A stretch of 16,133 bases of DNA. Origin: Nitrospira sp. UBA2083. Lineage in GTDB: Bacteria > Nitrospirota > Nitrospiria > Nitrospirales > Nitrospiraceae. Below, one piece after another: positions 15,078 to 16,133 of this stretch. The notes beneath the pieces were generated by a model that worked only from the letters and a program-made list of their open reading frames with translations, was not told the origin of the DNA and did no database searches. The position numbers were made by a program, and so were the translations under genes. The stretch lies in the NCBI GenBank assembly GCA_002331625.1, contig DCZN01000058.1, positions 1-16,133 on the forward strand, in the 5' to 3' direction. The first letter of the stretch is position 1. Each line of letters starts with the position of its first letter.

Positions 15078-15556
15078 CGTGCCCCTCCTTTTCCAGAAAA
15101 TCCGCGATCACCGGCGAGCGACAGCGCCCGCACCTTGACCTGTGTATCATCCAGTGAGCCTTCAGTCAGTCCATTGATGCCGTAGGCCACCCGCTTCCCG
15201 GCCAGAGCCACAACCGTGACCCGCTTTTCCTCTCCCGGCTCAAATCTGACTGCGGTGCCGGCGGGAATGCAGAGACGGAAGCCGAAGGCCTGCCCACGGT
15301 CAAACCTAAGCGCGTGGTTAGATTCGAAAAAATGGCAATGGGAACCGACCTGGATGGGGCGATCGGCCACGTTCTTGACGGTCAGTTCCTTGGTCTCTCG
15401 GCCCTTGAAGGCTTCCACATCGCCGGAAGCAGTCAACACCTCTCCCGGGATAACCGGTTTAGCCAGCTCGGCTTTAATCATGGCGGTAAGAGATCCCTTT
15501 GGTTTCTTCGACAATTTCTGACTCTTGCTTGGACTTCGTTTCGTCTTCTGTGGCAT
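15074..15556 (-). CDS. ureB: Urease beta subunit UreB with long basic N-terminal extension
   Basis: The UreB core runs from VIPGEVL (35-41) through [28 protein letters not shown] and [12 protein letters not shown] to [13 protein letters not shown], matching canonical subunits of about 100 residues. This protein is 160 residues because of a Lys/Ser-rich N-terminal extension (residues 1-34, including [18 protein letters not shown]) and about 20 extra C-terminal residues. ATG 15556 is preferred because AGGAGGGG stands 6-7 nt upstream. An internal Met at 15481 would give a near-canonical N-terminus but has only a distant AAGGG. The upstream in-frame Met at 15571 would overlap the ribosome site. 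UreB forms the heterotrimer with UreA and UreC. It follows ureA by 51 nt and overlaps ureC by 4 nt. Confidence 0.96.
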   Translation of the reverse strand: MPQKTKRSPSKSQKLSKKPKGSLTAMIKAELAKPVIPGEVLTASGDVEAFKGRETKELTVKNVADRPIQVGSHCHFFESNHALRFDRGQAFGFRLCIPAGTAVRFEPGEEKRVTVVALAGKRVAYGINGLTEGSLDDTQVKVRALSLAGDRGFSGKGGAR

Positions 15557-15607
15557 GGCTCCCCTCCTCACAGCGATACTGGTTGGCGATCGGCCTCGAT
15601 CTCGGGT

Positions 15608-15910
15608 CTACCGAATCGGATTGTGCACAGTCACCAACTTGGTCCCATCCGGAAACGTCCCTTCGACTTGAAACTCATGAATCATTTCCGGAACACCAGG
15701 CATCACGTCCTTACGCGTCAACAGCGTGGTCCCGTACGCCATCAGTTCAGCCACGCTTTTCCCGTCACGAATCCCTTCGAGAACAGCCGCAGTGAGATAG
15801 GCAACGGCCTCAGGATGGTTCAGCTTGAGACCCCGCTTCTTCCGATCAGCGGCAAGTTGTCCGGCAACATAAATCAATAACTTTTCCTGCTCTCTTGGAG
15901 TCAGATGCAT
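15608..15910 (-). CDS. ureA: Urease gamma subunit UreA
   Basis: The 100-residue small structural subunit of urease is full length and canonical: [71 protein letters not shown] and the terminal [11 protein letters not shown]. It is separate from UreB, unlike the fused UreAB of Helicobacter. The ATG at 15910 has a strong GGGAGGAGG site upstream. It is the first gene of the ureABCFGD operon, so the operon promoter should lie in the 223 nt to its right. Confidence 0.98.
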   Translation of the reverse strand: MHLTPREQEKLLIYVAGQLAADRKKRGLKLNHPEAVAYLTAAVLEGIRDGKSVAELMAYGTTLLTRKDVMPGVPEMIHEFQVEGTFPDGTKLVTVHNPIR

Positions 15911-16133
15911 GAGTCCTCCTCCCTAACGCTGTGGATCTATGATTTTCCCTATGAAAGACCGCAGACCGAAGGGGGTATTGGCTTTTACATACAAGCCATG
16001 GAGTTCAATTGCAGAATGGCAACAGATGTTCACTCGCACGAAATAGGGACATTCTTTGATGGGATCGAGTGTAACAAGCGAGCAACCAGGACCCTCCTTG
16101 CTCCCATCCCTACACCGTCAAGTGCTGGCGGAC
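15911..16133. other. Upstream region of the urease operon, no supported gene
   Basis: All three minus-strand frames entering from the right edge close within about 100 nt, and none shows a recognisable C-terminus. A plus-strand frame from 16008 is open to the edge but has no ribosome site or family signature. The stretch should hold the ureA promoter. The only motif I noted is GTA-N8-TAC (15975-15988), a pattern used by some CRP-family nitrogen regulators and expected by chance fairly often. Confidence 0.5.

Noticed and set aside
16008..16133. Plus-strand frame open to the right edge
   Set aside because: Only 42 codons are seen, with no ribosome site and no family resemblance. It could be chance.
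1..16133. CRISPR array, tRNA genes or transposase
   Set aside because: I saw no regularly spaced direct repeats, no tRNA cloverleaf sequence and no transposase or integrase motifs in the window.

Overview
The window looks like chromosomal DNA of a Nitrospira-type nitrite-oxidising bacterium (Nitrospirota). No rRNA or marker gene proves this. The assignment rests on a CydA-like 'bd-like' oxidase embedded among DUF420, PCP_red, DUF3047 and FGE-fold genes, on an adjacent ureABCFGD operon lacking ureE, and on moderately high GC with short intergenic gaps. Almost every gene is on the minus strand; the one exception is a fatty-acid desaturase.

Positions 1-7571 (minus strand, transcribed right to left) form a respiratory-type cluster. 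In order it holds a DUF420 membrane protein; a zinc-ribbon protein with two PCP_red domains; an unrecognised polytopic membrane protein; a CydA-like oxidase of about 619 residues with an altered quinol motif; a secreted DUF3047 protein; a glycine-rich membrane protein; a membrane-anchored FGE-fold protein; a 37-residue single-TM protein; and a c-type cytochrome fused to an FGE-fold domain that runs off the left edge. A perfect 16-bp inverted repeat (2093-2196) splits the cluster. The set looks like a dedicated terminal-oxidase module in which a cytochrome c may replace quinol as electron donor.

Positions 7572-9934 hold an intergenic repeat patch, a stand-alone O-methyltransferase, and a single-gene unit for a secreted protein with a cupredoxin-like copper motif. 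That last gene has a consensus-like promoter, a strong ribosome binding site and a textbook terminator, so it is probably highly expressed.

Positions 9935-10813 (plus strand) encode an acyl desaturase with three histidine boxes. It converges on the urease operon across a possible bidirectional terminator.

Positions 10936-15910 (minus strand) are a compact urease operon, ureA-ureB-ureC-ureF-ureG-ureD. It would hydrolyse urea to ammonia and CO2. UreABC are the enzyme; UreF, UreG and UreD load nickel. No ureE is present. UreB and UreD both carry unusual Lys/Arg/Ser-Pro-rich N-terminal tails. The right edge (15911-16133) holds the ureA leader and no convincing gene.
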